Notes: generated by a model from the letters alone, not told the origin. Shown: positions 1 through 8,321, counted from the stretch's first letter. The stretch is DNA of 64,000 nt from Clostridium frigoris (GCF_018861865.1 NZ_JAHLDV010000006.1:1-64000); one strand, 5' to 3'. Made by a program: numbers and translations.

Positions 1-188
1 TTTGTTTAGCAAACTTACCCACAAGCATATGCCTTATATGTAGTTTCTGTTCGTCAGACCAGAGTTTTGCTGCCGACTTCCTTCAGATTCCACCTCACGG
101 TGGACACCCTTGTCTTAAGCTAACGGTTAGCACTATCGGCCCCCGTATCGGACTTTCACCGACGAGTAAACGCCCATGCCGGGCACAC
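1..188 (-). mobile_element. Group IIC intron, 5' end (truncated by window edge)
   Basis: On the minus strand this begins GTGTGCCCGGCATGGGCG, the GUGYG-type 5' end of a group II intron, and closely matches the start I remember for the Oceanobacillus iheyensis group IIC intron. Further domain I landmarks follow in order: GTGAAAGTCC, CAAGGGTGTCC, GAGGTGGAATCTGAAGGAAG, GGTCTGACGAACAG and CATATAAGGC. The intron starts one or two bases after the T-run of a Rho-independent terminator (190-217), the usual target of class C introns. Only 188 nt are visible, so the reverse transcriptase gene and 3' end lie outside. Its identity as a group II intron is strong; the class C assignment rests on sequence resemblance plus insertion site. 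Confidence 0.88.
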
Positions 189-189
189 T

Positions 190-217
190 AAAAAAGCCTT
201 CACCAAAAGGTAAAGGC
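190..217 (-). terminator. Rho-independent terminator downstream of rluD
   Basis: Stem GCCTTCACC (196-204) pairs with GGTAAAGGC (209-217) with one mismatch around an AAAA loop. Read on the minus strand it is followed by six T residues, then directly by the group II intron. It lies 145 bp after the rluD stop codon. Bases 218-362 show no other gene. Confidence 0.8.
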
Positions 218-362
218 ATACTATACTTGCATAATAGTATTACTATCTTTATCCTTATGATCTCTCTGGAACATTTAAAGGGATAGATATTATATTAAAA
301 AAACAATACACATAATATGCGATATTGTACTCACAATATAATATCACATGTTATCTACTATT

Positions 363-1274
363 TCAAATATTTCTTAACTTAGTTATTAAATTTTCAAAAT
401 AAGTTGGAATTGGTGAATCAAATTCTATGTATTTATTAGTAGTTGGGTGTATAAATCCAAGTCTTTTTGCATGTAAAACCTGTCCTTTTAAATTAAAATG
501 CTGCTTTTTAAATCCATATATCAAGTCACCAACTAAAGGATGTCCTATTTTTGCCATATGTACTCTTATTTGATGAGTTCGACCGGTTTCTAAATTACAT
601 TCTACTAATGTATACCCAGCAAATCTTTCAATTACTTTGTAATGAGTTACTGCTCTTTTACCACTCTCAACTATTGCCATTTTTATTCTATCTTTTGGAT
701 GCCTGCCGATAGGCGCATCAATTGTACCTTCATCATCTTTGATAACACCTTCTACAAGTGCTAAATAACTTCTAGTCATTGAATGATCTTTAAGCTGCGC
801 TGCTAGAGAATTATGTGCGTTATCATTTTTAGCTACTACCAAGGCTCCAGATGTGTCCTTATCGATTCTATGCACTATGCCTGGCCTAAGTATACCATTT
901 ATACCTGATAGGTCTGTGCAATGATTTAAGAGTGCATTAACCAAGGTACCAGTATAGTTTCCTGGTGCAGGGTGAACCACCATGTCTTGGGGTTTATTAA
1001 TAACAATTACATCACTATCTTCATATATAACGTCCAAGGGTATATCTTCCGCTTTTACGTTTAACTCAACAGGGTCTGGAATAGTTAAATCAATCATGTC
1101 GCTTAATTTCAATTTAAAATTACTTTTTCGACATTTCCCATTCACAGTAGCATTTTCCTTCTCAATTATTCCTTGAATGTATGACCTTGATTTATCTTCA
1201 AGTTCACTTGAAATAAATACGTCAAGCCTCATACCAACCGAGTTTTCTTCAACCTTAAAATTATAATTTTCCAT
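363..1274 (-). CDS. rluD: RluD/YlyB-family 23S rRNA pseudouridine synthase
   Basis: A 303-residue pseudouridine synthase of the RluA/RluD family, which isomerises specific uridines in 23S rRNA in the cytoplasm. An S4 RNA-binding domain spans about residues 14-70. The catalytic signature HRIDKDTSG lies at 135-143, with D138 as the expected catalytic aspartate, and the later R-T-H-Q-I-R motif is intact. The length is normal. The gene starts directly after the lspA stop codon with no gap, the usual Bacillus/Clostridium lspA-ylyB pair, so co-translation is likely. The exact uridines modified cannot be read from sequence; RluD is the closest family name. Confidence 0.93.
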   Translation of the reverse strand: MENYNFKVEENSVGMRLDVFISSELEDKSRSYIQGIIEKENATVNGKCRKSNFKLKLSDMIDLTIPDPVELNVKAEDIPLDVIYEDSDVIVINKPQDMVVHPAPGNYTGTLVNALLNHCTDLSGINGILRPGIVHRIDKDTSGALVVAKNDNAHNSLAAQLKDHSMTRSYLALVEGVIKDDEGTIDAPIGRHPKDRIKMAIVESGKRAVTHYKVIERFAGYTLVECNLETGRTHQIRVHMAKIGHPLVGDLIYGFKKQHFNLKGQVLHAKRLGFIHPTTNKYIEFDSPIPTYFENLITKLRNI

Positions 1275-1721
1275 CTATACCTCTTCCTTTACTATTGAAA
1301 TTGCCAAAACCAGTGTTCCCACAACAACTAACATATCTGCTACATTAAATGTTGGAAAATAGTATGCATCTTTATAATGAATTAAAATAAAATCTACTAC
1401 ATACTTATAAAACATTCTATCATATAAATTTCCAAGTGCTCCACTTATAATGAGTGCAAAACTTATTCTTAGAAATTTTGATTTTGGCTTATACTTAATA
1501 ATATAATATATCATGCCGGATATAACAAGTAGTGTAACTAAAGCAAGTAATATTAATTTGTTCTGAAGTATTCCAAAGGCAGCTCCTCTATTCTCTAAAT
1601 ATTCCAATTCGAAATAATCTTTAATTAATATAACTCCATTACTATCTTTCAAAGAAGTGAGTGCCCAAACCTTAGTTATTCTGTCCAATACGAGCCCTAA
1701 GAAAATAATTAAAACTTCCAT
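1275..1721 (-). CDS. lspA: Lipoprotein signal peptidase (signal peptidase II)
   Basis: A 148-residue membrane aspartyl protease that removes the signal peptide from diacylglyceryl-prolipoproteins. Four hydrophobic segments are visible. The family motifs are intact: ENRGAAFGI near residue 43, GNLYDR near 97, VVDF with D110 and FNVAD with D129. The two aspartates are 19 residues apart, as in characterised LspA enzymes, and should be the catalytic pair. A GGGGG ribosome binding site precedes the ATG. It abuts rluD downstream and is separated from the upstream zinc-finger gene by a terminator hairpin, so it probably has its own promoter. Confidence 0.96.
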   Translation of the reverse strand: MEVLIIFLGLVLDRITKVWALTSLKDSNGVILIKDYFELEYLENRGAAFGILQNKLILLALVTLLVISGMIYYIIKYKPKSKFLRISFALIISGALGNLYDRMFYKYVVDFILIHYKDAYYFPTFNVADMLVVVGTLVLAISIVKEEV

Positions 1722-1748
1722 ACCATTTCCCCCAATTATACAAAAGAA

Positions 1749-1799
1749 AGTATATATTGCTCCAAATTTATTATTATAAAATTATAGGCAATATATACT
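1749..1799 (-). terminator. Bidirectional-looking terminator hairpin after the DksA-like gene
   Basis: A perfect 12-bp inverted repeat, AGTATATATTGC (1749-1760) and GCAATATATACT (1788-1799), encloses a 27-nt A+T-rich loop. Read on the minus strand it is followed by TTTCTTTT. It lies between the zinc-finger gene and lspA. Confidence 0.6.
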
Positions 1800-1827
1800 C
1801 TTTTATTCTTTCTATTTAGATATATTG

Positions 1828-2424
1828 TTAATCCGGTAACTGATTTTTATATTGCTGATTACTTATTTTCTCTATAGGCTCAACATAACCATCGTCATCA
1901 TCAAATTCAATTATATCATCTAATTTATTATTAAAACGTTCTACTCCCTGATAAGTATCTTCTGCATCAATTCCTGCATCATCTTTATTACTGTACTTGA
2001 AAAACGATCCCAGTATATCTTCCTCAACACATCTATTGTTTTGCTCTGCTGGTTTTTTATTATCTATGGATTTTTCACATGATACACAATTAGTGGCATA
2101 TGGTGTAAATTCTAATCTTTCTGGATCAATATCTGATCCGCAACTTTTGCATTTTCCATAAGTATGGTCCTCAATGCTCTTTAACGCATCTTCAATTTTA
2201 TTTAATACTGATATCTCATTTCCTTTTAAAGCAATGCCTTTTTCCTTATCAAATAATTCAGTGGCAACATCTGACGGATGATTATCATAAAAAGATAATT
2301 CAGTTGCCATTTCACTATTAGAATCTATAACCCCATTTTGTCTCATTAACTTAATAAGATCAAGTACCCGTGACTGTTCATTTATCAATTTCTTTTTAAA
2401 ATATTGTATTTTATTCTTTTCCAT
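1828..2424 (-). CDS. TraR/DksA C4-type zinc finger protein (YteA-like)
   Basis: A 198-residue protein with a C-x2-C-x17-C-x2-C zinc finger (C92, C95, C113, C116) preceded by a helical N-terminal half. This is the layout of the Firmicutes YteA branch of the DksA/TraR superfamily. The text TYGKC...GxxIxPERL...P is typical. DksA proteins modulate RNA polymerase through its secondary channel; the YteA branch is poorly characterised, so that role is only family-level. The C-terminal 60 residues are acidic and low complexity. A GGAG-type site precedes the start. It is followed by a strong inverted repeat and then lspA. Confidence 0.85.
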   Translation of the reverse strand: MEKNKIQYFKKKLINEQSRVLDLIKLMRQNGVIDSNSEMATELSFYDNHPSDVATELFDKEKGIALKGNEISVLNKIEDALKSIEDHTYGKCKSCGSDIDPERLEFTPYATNCVSCEKSIDNKKPAEQNNRCVEEDILGSFFKYSNKDDAGIDAEDTYQGVERFNNKLDDIIEFDDDDGYVEPIEKISNQQYKNQLPD

Positions 2425-2542
2425 GAAAACAACTCCTCTAGTTTTAATATAGTAGTAATATTAAAAGAATAAAACTTCTATATGATTATGTTTTCTCATG
2501 GGAAGAATTTTATTACACTTATTTAATAATATTTATATTTTT

Positions 2543-2611
2543 AACGACATTTCAGAAGGAAAATCTCCAACTTTTATAAGTTGGATTATAAATCTCCTTC
2601 TGAAGTCGTTA
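2543..2611. repeat. Long imperfect hairpin between mtnN and the DksA-like gene
   Basis: AACGAC-x2-TTCAGAAGGA on the left pairs with TCCTTCTGAA-x2-GTCGTT on the right. A nested stem CCAACTT/AAGTTGG surrounds a TTAT loop, giving about 25 pairs over 69 nt. Neither side has a clean T-run, so it is not a standard terminator. A further partial copy (ACTTCAGCGACCCAGGAGAT) follows at 2613-2634. It could be a small palindromic repeat element or a structured leader or tail. Confidence 0.6.
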
Positions 2612-2659
2612 ATACTTCAGCGACCCAGGAGATGATTTTATATCTATAAGGATTTATTT

Positions 2660-3352
2660 CTAAATTAGTTTTAACATATTATTTAAAATATTTGTAGAAT
2701 TTTCTACTGCAATATCCTTGAATTTTTCATATTCCATTTGAGCACCATTACTTGCATTATCTGATATAGATCTAATAACAATAAATGGAGTTTGATTTAA
2801 ATAACATACTTGAGCAATACTTGCCCCTTCCATTTCACATGCCAAACATTCAAATTCAGAATTTAACCACTTTATCTTATCAACGCTTGCAATAAATTGA
2901 TCTCCTGAAACAATTCTTCCGGTAAAATGATTATGTCCTTTTATATCTTTACATGATTCTTCTGCAAATTTGATTAATGAATTATCACATTTAAAATCAA
3001 AGGTGTCTAGCCTTGGAATTTGTCCTATCTTATCTCCAAATATAGTTGTATCTATATCATGTTGTACTAAATTACTTGCTATTACGACGTCTCCTGGATA
3101 TATCTTATCCATCGTACCACCTGCAATACCAACATTTATAATGTAATCGACATTAAAATCATCAATTAATATTTGAGCACAAATTGCTGCATTAACTTTA
3201 CCTATACCACTAGTTACTACAACAACATTCTTATTATGTAAACTGCCAAGACTAAATTCCATCTTAGCCTTCACTTCTTTCCTTAAAAACTCCATATCCC
3301 TAATTAAAAATTGAACCTCTTCCTTCATTGCTCCAATAATACCTATATTCAT
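2660..3352 (-). CDS. mtnN: 5'-methylthioadenosine/S-adenosylhomocysteine nucleosidase
   Basis: A 230-residue MTA/SAH nucleosidase (Pfs) that hydrolyses 5'-methylthioadenosine and S-adenosylhomocysteine to adenine plus the thioribosyl product. It clears inhibitory by-products of methylation and polyamine synthesis and feeds the activated methyl cycle. The N-terminal GIIGAMKEE, the VTSGIGKVNAA and NVGIAGG strands, EMEGA with E175 and SISDNA with D198 correspond to the catalytic Glu and Asp residues of the E. coli enzyme. Length matches the family. It appears monocistronic, with a terminator upstream after divIVA and a long hairpin downstream. Confidence 0.96.
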   Translation of the reverse strand: MNIGIIGAMKEEVQFLIRDMEFLRKEVKAKMEFSLGSLHNKNVVVVTSGIGKVNAAICAQILIDDFNVDYIINVGIAGGTMDKIYPGDVVIASNLVQHDIDTTIFGDKIGQIPRLDTFDFKCDNSLIKFAEESCKDIKGHNHFTGRIVSGDQFIASVDKIKWLNSEFECLACEMEGASIAQVCYLNQTPFIVIRSISDNASNGAQMEYEKFKDIAVENSTNILNNMLKLI

Positions 3353-3436
3353 TCTTATATTCCTCCTCGTATTTTATAAATAGCTTACAATTATCAGCTG
3401 CTTTTGTCTAATATATACATTCAATATTTGTTACAT

Positions 3437-3466
3437 AAAAAATCTCACCCAATGAGTGAGATTTTT
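3437..3466 (-). terminator. Terminator after divIVA
   Basis: AAAAATCTCAC (3438-3448) pairs with GTGAGATTTTT (3455-3465). The stem carries A/T tails on both sides, so it could act in either direction. It lies just past the divIVA stop codon. Confidence 0.85.
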
Positions 3467-3472
3467 ATGTTT

Positions 3473-4087
3473 TTACTTTTTAGCAAAAAAACTTTTTATT
3501 TCTTCTAGCTCACCATTTTCATGAAAATCTTTTTCGTCAATGTTTTTGAGTGTTAAATTAGAACATTCAGAATCAATAGCAGCTTCATCATCTATTCGCT
3601 TATCATAAGTAACATTTCCCACGTTATAATTCTTAAGATAATCATTTTCAAGTCCTTCAAACATCTCAAGCTGACAGTTCATAAAGCTTCTAAATTTAGT
3701 CCTAAATTTTGCAAATTCCTGTTTAACTTTTTCATACTCATCATTTATTTTTAGGACATCATCATGAGCCTTATCTATCATCCTTTGGGAAGAATCGTTT
3801 GCATCTCTAATAATCAATTCCGCTTCCTTTTGAGCAGAAATCTTAGCTTGTTCTGCTGCATTTTGAGCTAATACTAAAGTATTTTGAATTGTTGCTTCTA
3901 TCTTAACATGGTGATCTAACTTCTCTTCTAGAAAACTTATTTTCTCTTTAAGATTGGAATTTTCTTTATATGCCATTTCATATTCATCAGATACCGTCTC
4001 TAAAAAATCATCAACTTCTTCTGAGTTATAACCCCTTATGACCTTTTTAAATTCTTTGTTATTAATGTCCATAGCTGTTAATCTCAT
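3473..4087 (-). CDS. divIVA: DivIVA domain cell division/polarity protein
   Basis: A 204-residue DivIVA-family coiled-coil protein. The N-terminal MRLTAMDINNKEFKKVIRGY with the following YNSEEVDDFL is the conserved membrane curvature-sensing lipid-binding domain (residues 1-60). A long coiled coil follows to about residue 140, and the tail is acidic and poorly conserved. DivIVA marks poles and septa and positions division and sporulation partners. It follows ylmH by a short gap, the standard yggS-sepF-ylmG-ylmH-divIVA order of Firmicutes. A terminator follows it. Confidence is high because domain and context agree. Confidence 0.95.
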   Translation of the reverse strand: MRLTAMDINNKEFKKVIRGYNSEEVDDFLETVSDEYEMAYKENSNLKEKISFLEEKLDHHVKIEATIQNTLVLAQNAAEQAKISAQKEAELIIRDANDSSQRMIDKAHDDVLKINDEYEKVKQEFAKFRTKFRSFMNCQLEMFEGLENDYLKNYNVGNVTYDKRIDDEAAIDSECSNLTLKNIDEKDFHENGELEEIKSFFAKK

Positions 4088-4105
4088 TCTGTTCCCCCCC
4101 TATGC

Positions 4106-4879
4106 CTATATGTATTGCTTTATTACAACTTTCAAACGGCCCTTTTGGGTGTTTCCTATAATCTCTGCTATCTTAAATTTTCCATATCCCCTAATTGTTA
4201 ATGTATCATTGCTTTCGATAACTTTATCCTTCTTTAAACAATGAAAATAATTAACTAGTATTTTGCCTGAAGATATTAGTTCAACTGAACTGTTTCTAGA
4301 TATATTACATACAGCTGAAACTAAACCATCTAACCTAAATGACGTAGTTATAACAACTTTTTCCTCAAATTTTCTTTCTGGAAGCGCCTGTGATATGTAA
4401 TCATACTCAGTAACAACGCAAGGACAGTTCTTTATTTTATTTAAATTATTAATTATGAAATCACTAATGTCACTGCAAACTGGTGCATAACATATAGAAT
4501 CTTGAATTATTAAATCACCCAATTTTTCTCTTTTAATACCCAGTGACATTATTGCACCTAAATAATCTTTATGATCGACCTTCGCAAATTTAGATTTATT
4601 TTTTATTTCAAGTAAATCTATAGGATACTCTGTAGGAGCATCATAAGTAGAAAATGATAACATCCTCCTATCTGAATCTTTGAATATTCCATTTGCAAAT
4701 GATTTTACATCATAATTTTCGCTTATAGCCAAAATTTGATGCCATATAGCTGGAGGTAAAAAATCATTAGTAAATATAATCCCATTTGTCTTTTCAGCTA
4801 TTTGTATTTTATTAAATATGTTAGAAATTAAGTTCTTATCTTCACAATTTATACTGTTTAAAAAATGTTTTTTATCCAT
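4106..4879 (-). CDS. ylmH: YlmH family S4-domain RNA-binding protein
   Basis: A 257-residue YlmH homologue. The N-terminal two thirds match the YlmH-specific domain (FTNDFLPPAIW, LGAIMSLGIKREKLGDL). A C-terminal S4 RNA-binding domain spans about residues 180-245 (RLDGLVSAVCNISR...ILVNY...L-T-I-R-G-Y-G-K). Members bind RNA or ribosomes, and work in other Firmicutes links YlmH to stalled-ribosome rescue; here that role is inferred from family only. It lies between ylmG and divIVA, 12 bp after ylmG, in the same transcription unit. Confidence 0.92.
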   Translation of the reverse strand: MDKKHFLNSINCEDKNLISNIFNKIQIAEKTNGIIFTNDFLPPAIWHQILAISENYDVKSFANGIFKDSDRRMLSFSTYDAPTEYPIDLLEIKNKSKFAKVDHKDYLGAIMSLGIKREKLGDLIIQDSICYAPVCSDISDFIINNLNKIKNCPCVVTEYDYISQALPERKFEEKVVITTSFRLDGLVSAVCNISRNSSVELISSGKILVNYFHCLKKDKVIESNDTLTIRGYGKFKIAEIIGNTQKGRLKVVIKQYI

Positions 4880-4891
4880 CTGTGTTTATCC

Positions 4892-5161
4892 TTATAAAAA
4901 CATTGTAAATAGCACATCCACAATTTTCCTTAAAATCATTATAATAACAAGAGCTATTATCGGAGAAAAATCTACCATCATATTACCAAAATATCTCTCT
5001 TGAATCTTTCTGCCAGGTTCCAACAAAGGATTAGTGATTTTATGTAGCATTTCAGTAAATTGATTCGATCTCCCAGCATAAACCCAAGACAAAACCACTT
5101 CAATAAGAATAGCATATTCTAGCACCTTAAAAAACATAATAATTACATTATATAAATACAA
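4892..5161 (-). CDS. ylmG: YggT family membrane protein (YlmG)
   Basis: An 89-residue protein with two hydrophobic segments, one near the N-terminus and one at the C-terminus. Between them is the conserved YggT motif with NPLLEPGRKI and a preceding TxxLHKITNPLL. YggT proteins are small membrane proteins encoded beside division genes; their molecular job is not settled. It is in its normal place between sepF and ylmH. Length is typical for the family. Confidence 0.92.
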   Translation of the reverse strand: MYLYNVIIMFFKVLEYAILIEVVLSWVYAGRSNQFTEMLHKITNPLLEPGRKIQERYFGNMMVDFSPIIALVIIMILRKIVDVLFTMFL

Positions 5162-5238
5162 ATTTTATTCCCTCCTGAATTTCTAAATATAGACAACAAT
5201 ATTTTATTGTGCCCTAGATATTTCTTTAATATATATTT

Positions 5239-5688
5239 TTACTTATTCCAATTAAAAATTCCTTTTGAACTTAATTCGCTTTTCAATTCATTATTAACTT
5301 CTATATTCGATGGAGAAATTATGTATACTCCTTTTTCTACTTGCTGAAGATCTCCGCCTAAAGCGTAACATACTCCACCAACAAAATCTAATAATCTTTG
5401 ACCAGTTCTAGGTTCTAGTGCAGTGGTATTTATCACAATTATCTTTCTAGCCTTTAAGTTATCACTAATCACTGTTGCTTCATCAAAATCCTCAGGTTTT
5501 ATGATTACTACTTTTGTAGATGTTGATGTATGAATATTCACTACTTTACTTTGTTTCTTGTTTGCACTCATCAATGATTCAATGTCCACATTTTCATCTT
5601 CATTATCCATTTCTTTAACCTCATCATCTTCTTCTTCTTCCGCCATACCTAAAAAGCCCATAACCTTATTCATCACTTTACTTGCCAT
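5239..5688 (-). CDS. sepF: Cell division protein SepF
   Basis: A 149-residue SepF. The first 14 residues form an amphipathic helix (MASKVMNKVMGFLG) of the membrane-anchoring kind. A very acidic linker (EEEEDDEVKEMDNEDENVD) follows. The globular SepF domain, residues about 58-140, includes KPEDFDEATVISDNLK, the hydrophobic IIVINTTAL strand and RLLDFVGGVCYALGG. SepF polymerises, anchors FtsZ to the membrane and helps build the septum. It begins one base after the yggS stop codon, so the two are coupled. Confidence 0.95.
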   Translation of the reverse strand: MASKVMNKVMGFLGMAEEEEDDEVKEMDNEDENVDIESLMSANKKQSKVVNIHTSTSTKVVIIKPEDFDEATVISDNLKARKIIVINTTALEPRTGQRLLDFVGGVCYALGGDLQQVEKGVYIISPSNIEVNNELKSELSSKGIFNWNK

Positions 5689-5689
5689 T

Positions 5690-6364
5690 TTATATTACCT
5701 CCTGTTTTTTATAATCTCTTTTTCCAAATATTTTCTCACCAAGTCTTATCATATTAGCTCCATTTTCTAGAGCAATTGAAAAGTCTTTGCTCATCCCTAA
5801 TGATAGAAATTCCATGGAAATATTTTTGTATTTATAATTTTTTAGATTATCAAAAATAGCCTTCATCTTTGCGAAATATTTACTTGAGCTTTCATCATCA
5901 CCAATTGGAATTGTAGCCATAAGCCCCCTAACCTTTACATTATTGCATTCCTCACAAGCATTTATTAGATCATCCATTTCATCCACAGCAATGCCAGTTT
6001 TGGTGGCTTCTTTGCCTATATTTATTTGGATTAAAACATTTGCTATTTCATTCTTTGATGCATAACGCTTCTCAATTTCTTTGAGTAAATGTATGCTATC
6101 TAAGGAATGTATAAGATGAACTTTCCCAACTATATATTTCACCTTATTAGTCTGTAAATGTCCTATAAAGTGCCATCTACTGTCTTTCTCTATGTTATCG
6201 TATTTTTCAAGAAATTCTTGAACTTTATTCTCTCCAAAGTCTCTAGCCCCAGATTCATAAGCCTCTTTTATTTCACTAATTTGCCTAGTCTTAGAAACGC
6301 ATATTAGAGTTACGTTTTCTGGAATTTCATTCTTTATTTTATTATAAACTTCACCAATTGACAA
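5690..6364 (-). CDS. YggS family pyridoxal phosphate homeostasis protein
   Basis: A PLP-binding fold III protein of the YggS/YlmE/PROSC family, which buffers free pyridoxal phosphate and has no confirmed catalytic activity. The PLP lysine is in CVSKTR near residue 23. WHFIGHLQTNK and SLGMSKDF are intact family motifs. I place the start at a TTG (6362-6364), which sits about 9 nt after a strong AGGAGG and gives 224 residues, the usual length. An upstream ATG at 6397 would add 11 basic residues but lacks that spacing. It heads the yggS-sepF-ylmG-ylmH-divIVA unit. Confidence 0.9.
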   Translation of the reverse strand: MSIGEVYNKIKNEIPENVTLICVSKTRQISEIKEAYESGARDFGENKVQEFLEKYDNIEKDSRWHFIGHLQTNKVKYIVGKVHLIHSLDSIHLLKEIEKRYASKNEIANVLIQINIGKEATKTGIAVDEMDDLINACEECNNVKVRGLMATIPIGDDESSSKYFAKMKAIFDNLKNYKYKNISMEFLSLGMSKDFSIALENGANMIRLGEKIFGKRDYKKQEVI

Positions 6365-6491
6365 CTCTCCGTCCCTCCTTAGTTTTTTAGGGCGCATTAC
6401 AATTATTAATTACCCTATCCTGTTTATGTATTAATTCTTCATTAAACGTAGAAATCCTTCAAAAATCGTATATTTTTAATGATTTATAATA

Positions 6492-7202
6492 TTATTTGTT
6501 CTCTAAACTCATATACTTATAAACAAACTCGCCATTATACGCGTATATCTTTATATTATCTGACTTAGCAATATTAATTTTAACATCACTACTTTGGAGT
6601 AATGATGTATGTGTTTGCTCCAAAGTTAAATAATTGTACATTACATCTTTATTTCCAATGGCACTTATATAAAATGGAGTTACTATCTTTACACCATTTA
6701 AATCAATACTAGACCCATAACACAATCCCCAATTATTATAAACAACTCTTATTCCGTTTACTGATATTGCTTCTGCTCCTGCATTTTTAAGATCATTTAT
6801 TACTTGAACAATATCAGAATCGTGAATTAACTGATTCATAGTAACATTCTCATCAAAGCTGTCTGCACCATCTTCTAGTGTAATTTTAACTCCTTGACCA
6901 TGGACGTCACTCTTTCCTATTATTAAATTATTATTAACAACTTCTTTTTTAATTTCTTTTGAAACCTGAAGTGTTTTTTCATCACCAGTATCATACTTTT
7001 TAAGCTTTACACTCGTACTATAATATTGCTGTTTTAAACTGTTTAATTCTGAATATAATTTAGTTCTCTCATTATAGGCTTGGTCATACTGTTTTACATC
7101 CAAAAAATTACTTTTACCGTTAAATCCAATATTCATGGATATAAGAATTCCTATGATTATTGAAGCAATAAAAACAAATATGGTAGCTTCGTTATTTTTC
7201 AT
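6492..7202 (-). CDS. DUF881 family protein
   Basis: A 236-residue membrane-anchored protein with one N-terminal transmembrane helix (residues about 8-28), a short coiled coil and a DUF881 domain. The domain motifs are the GQGVKITLEDG strand and NAGAEAISVNGIR. DUF881 proteins are predicted to face outside the cytoplasm and are encoded in Firmicutes and Actinobacteria division clusters; their function is unknown. It is one of two paralogues here, flanking the small basic protein gene and separated from it by 9 bp. It is the last gene of the dcw cluster before yggS. Confidence 0.85.
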   Translation of the reverse strand: MKNNEATIFVFIASIIIGILISMNIGFNGKSNFLDVKQYDQAYNERTKLYSELNSLKQQYYSTSVKLKKYDTGDEKTLQVSKEIKKEVVNNNLIIGKSDVHGQGVKITLEDGADSFDENVTMNQLIHDSDIVQVINDLKNAGAEAISVNGIRVVYNNWGLCYGSSIDLNGVKIVTPFYISAIGNKDVMYNYLTLEQTHTSLLQSSDVKINIAKSDNIKIYAYNGEFVYKYMSLENK

Positions 7203-7211
7203 TTAGTCACC

Positions 7212-7553
7212 TCATGAGTGGGATTTAGCTTTGTCAATTAAAAGTCGTCTAATAATTGCAAAGTTATCAAATATCCGTCCCCCGAATACAATAATAGCAG
7301 CCAAATAAATTGGGATTCCTAATTTATCGCCTAAATAAACCATGGCTACTGCTAAAGCAGCATTCCCGAAAAAACCTGACACAAAAATATCTGCACGAAA
7401 ATTATGAGATATTGAACCTCTTAATGCACCAAAAACTGAATCTAAACACGCAAAAATTGCTACTGAAATATACGGAGAAAATTTAACTGGAATATTAACA
7501 TTCCATACAATTCCTAATATTACACCTATAAGTAATCCTACAAAAGCAACCAT
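7212..7553 (-). CDS. sbp: Small basic protein (Sbp, DUF1290)
   Basis: A 113-residue membrane protein matching the Sbp/DUF1290 family. Hydrophobic segments lie near residues 3-20, 27-45, 60-75 and 78-95. The glycine-rich start MVAFVGLLIGVILG and the conserved FDNFAIIRRLLI near the C-terminus are typical. The family is named from the Bacillus sbp gene beside ftsA; function unknown. It is sandwiched between two DUF881 genes with gaps of about 10 bp on both sides, which implies one translational unit. Confidence 0.88.
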   Translation of the reverse strand: MVAFVGLLIGVILGIVWNVNIPVKFSPYISVAIFACLDSVFGALRGSISHNFRADIFVSGFFGNAALAVAMVYLGDKLGIPIYLAAIIVFGGRIFDNFAIIRRLLIDKAKSHS

Positions 7554-7563
7554 TTATTCACCT

Positions 7564-8283
7564 CTACTTCTTTTCTATTGGTTTCGCATAATCAAATTTA
7601 TATGTTTTATTTGATTTAGTAATTTCAACTTTGTTTGATTTTTCCATTGTTATATCACAAGTCTGGCTAAGGGTTTGTGGAACTGCTCCTGGAAAACTAA
7701 TAGCACTTTCCAATATATCACTTTTACCGATTACTTTAATGGTTACTCTTTTACTATAAGAAATTCTTTCATCATTTATAATAATCGCATTTCCGGCATT
7801 TCTTATACCACTACGAGAAGTTAGCCTAATATCATTGATAGAAATTGCTTCTGCATCTGCAGCATTTAATTCATTTACTATATGAACCAAATCTGTATCA
7901 TTTATTTTTTGTTCATCAGAGTCACTTCCAAAAATACTACTTTTAGGAGTTATATAAATTGTCATGCCTTCACCTTGAACGTCAGTATCCCCAGTGAGCA
8001 TTCTCGTCTCATCCAATTCTTTACTTAATAATTCACTTGCTGCGTTTTTACCCCCTGCAGCAGTTTCATATTCTTTTGTTTTAGTATCTAAATCATCAAT
8101 TTTTTTCTGCATATCTACTTTGCTCTTTTTTAATTGCTCATTTTCAGTTATAATTTCAGGTGTATTCTTATCTGTCTCTGCTGCTGAACTTTGTTTGCTT
8201 ATCATTTTAAATTGGTAACTCATCATAAATCCCAATAATACACATATAATACCAATGGATATTTGTGATCTAAACTTTTTCAT
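7564..8283 (-). CDS. DUF881 family protein (second paralogue)
   Basis: A 239-residue paralogue of the 6492-7202 protein, with an N-terminal transmembrane helix, a coiled coil (residues about 45-90) and a DUF881 domain with GEGMTIYITP and NAADAEAISINDIRL. The ATG at 8283 is preceded by AGGAGG at good spacing. A GTG at 8325 overlapping the ftsQ end would add 14 residues and has no comparable site, so I reject it. Function is unknown; being tied to ftsQ and sbp suggests a role in division or envelope assembly. Confidence 0.85.
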   Translation of the reverse strand: MKKFRSQISIGIICVLLGFMMSYQFKMISKQSSAAETDKNTPEIITENEQLKKSKVDMQKKIDDLDTKTKEYETAAGGKNAASELLSKELDETRMLTGDTDVQGEGMTIYITPKSSIFGSDSDEQKINDTDLVHIVNELNAADAEAISINDIRLTSRSGIRNAGNAIIINDERISYSKRVTIKVIGKSDILESAISFPGAVPQTLSQTCDITMEKSNKVEITKSNKTYKFDYAKPIEKK

Positions 8284-8321
8284 AAACTTCCTCCTTGCTA
8301 CTCTCTGGGGGAGATAATTTT

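Noticed and set aside
321-345. GATATTGT...ACAATATAATATC inverted repeat between rluD and its terminator
   Set aside because: Short, very A+T-rich and without a T-run; such palindromes are expected by chance at this composition.
2425-2659. S-adenosylmethionine or T-box type leader near mtnN
   Set aside because: The structured element lies downstream, not upstream, of mtnN and lacks the conserved motifs of those RNAs.
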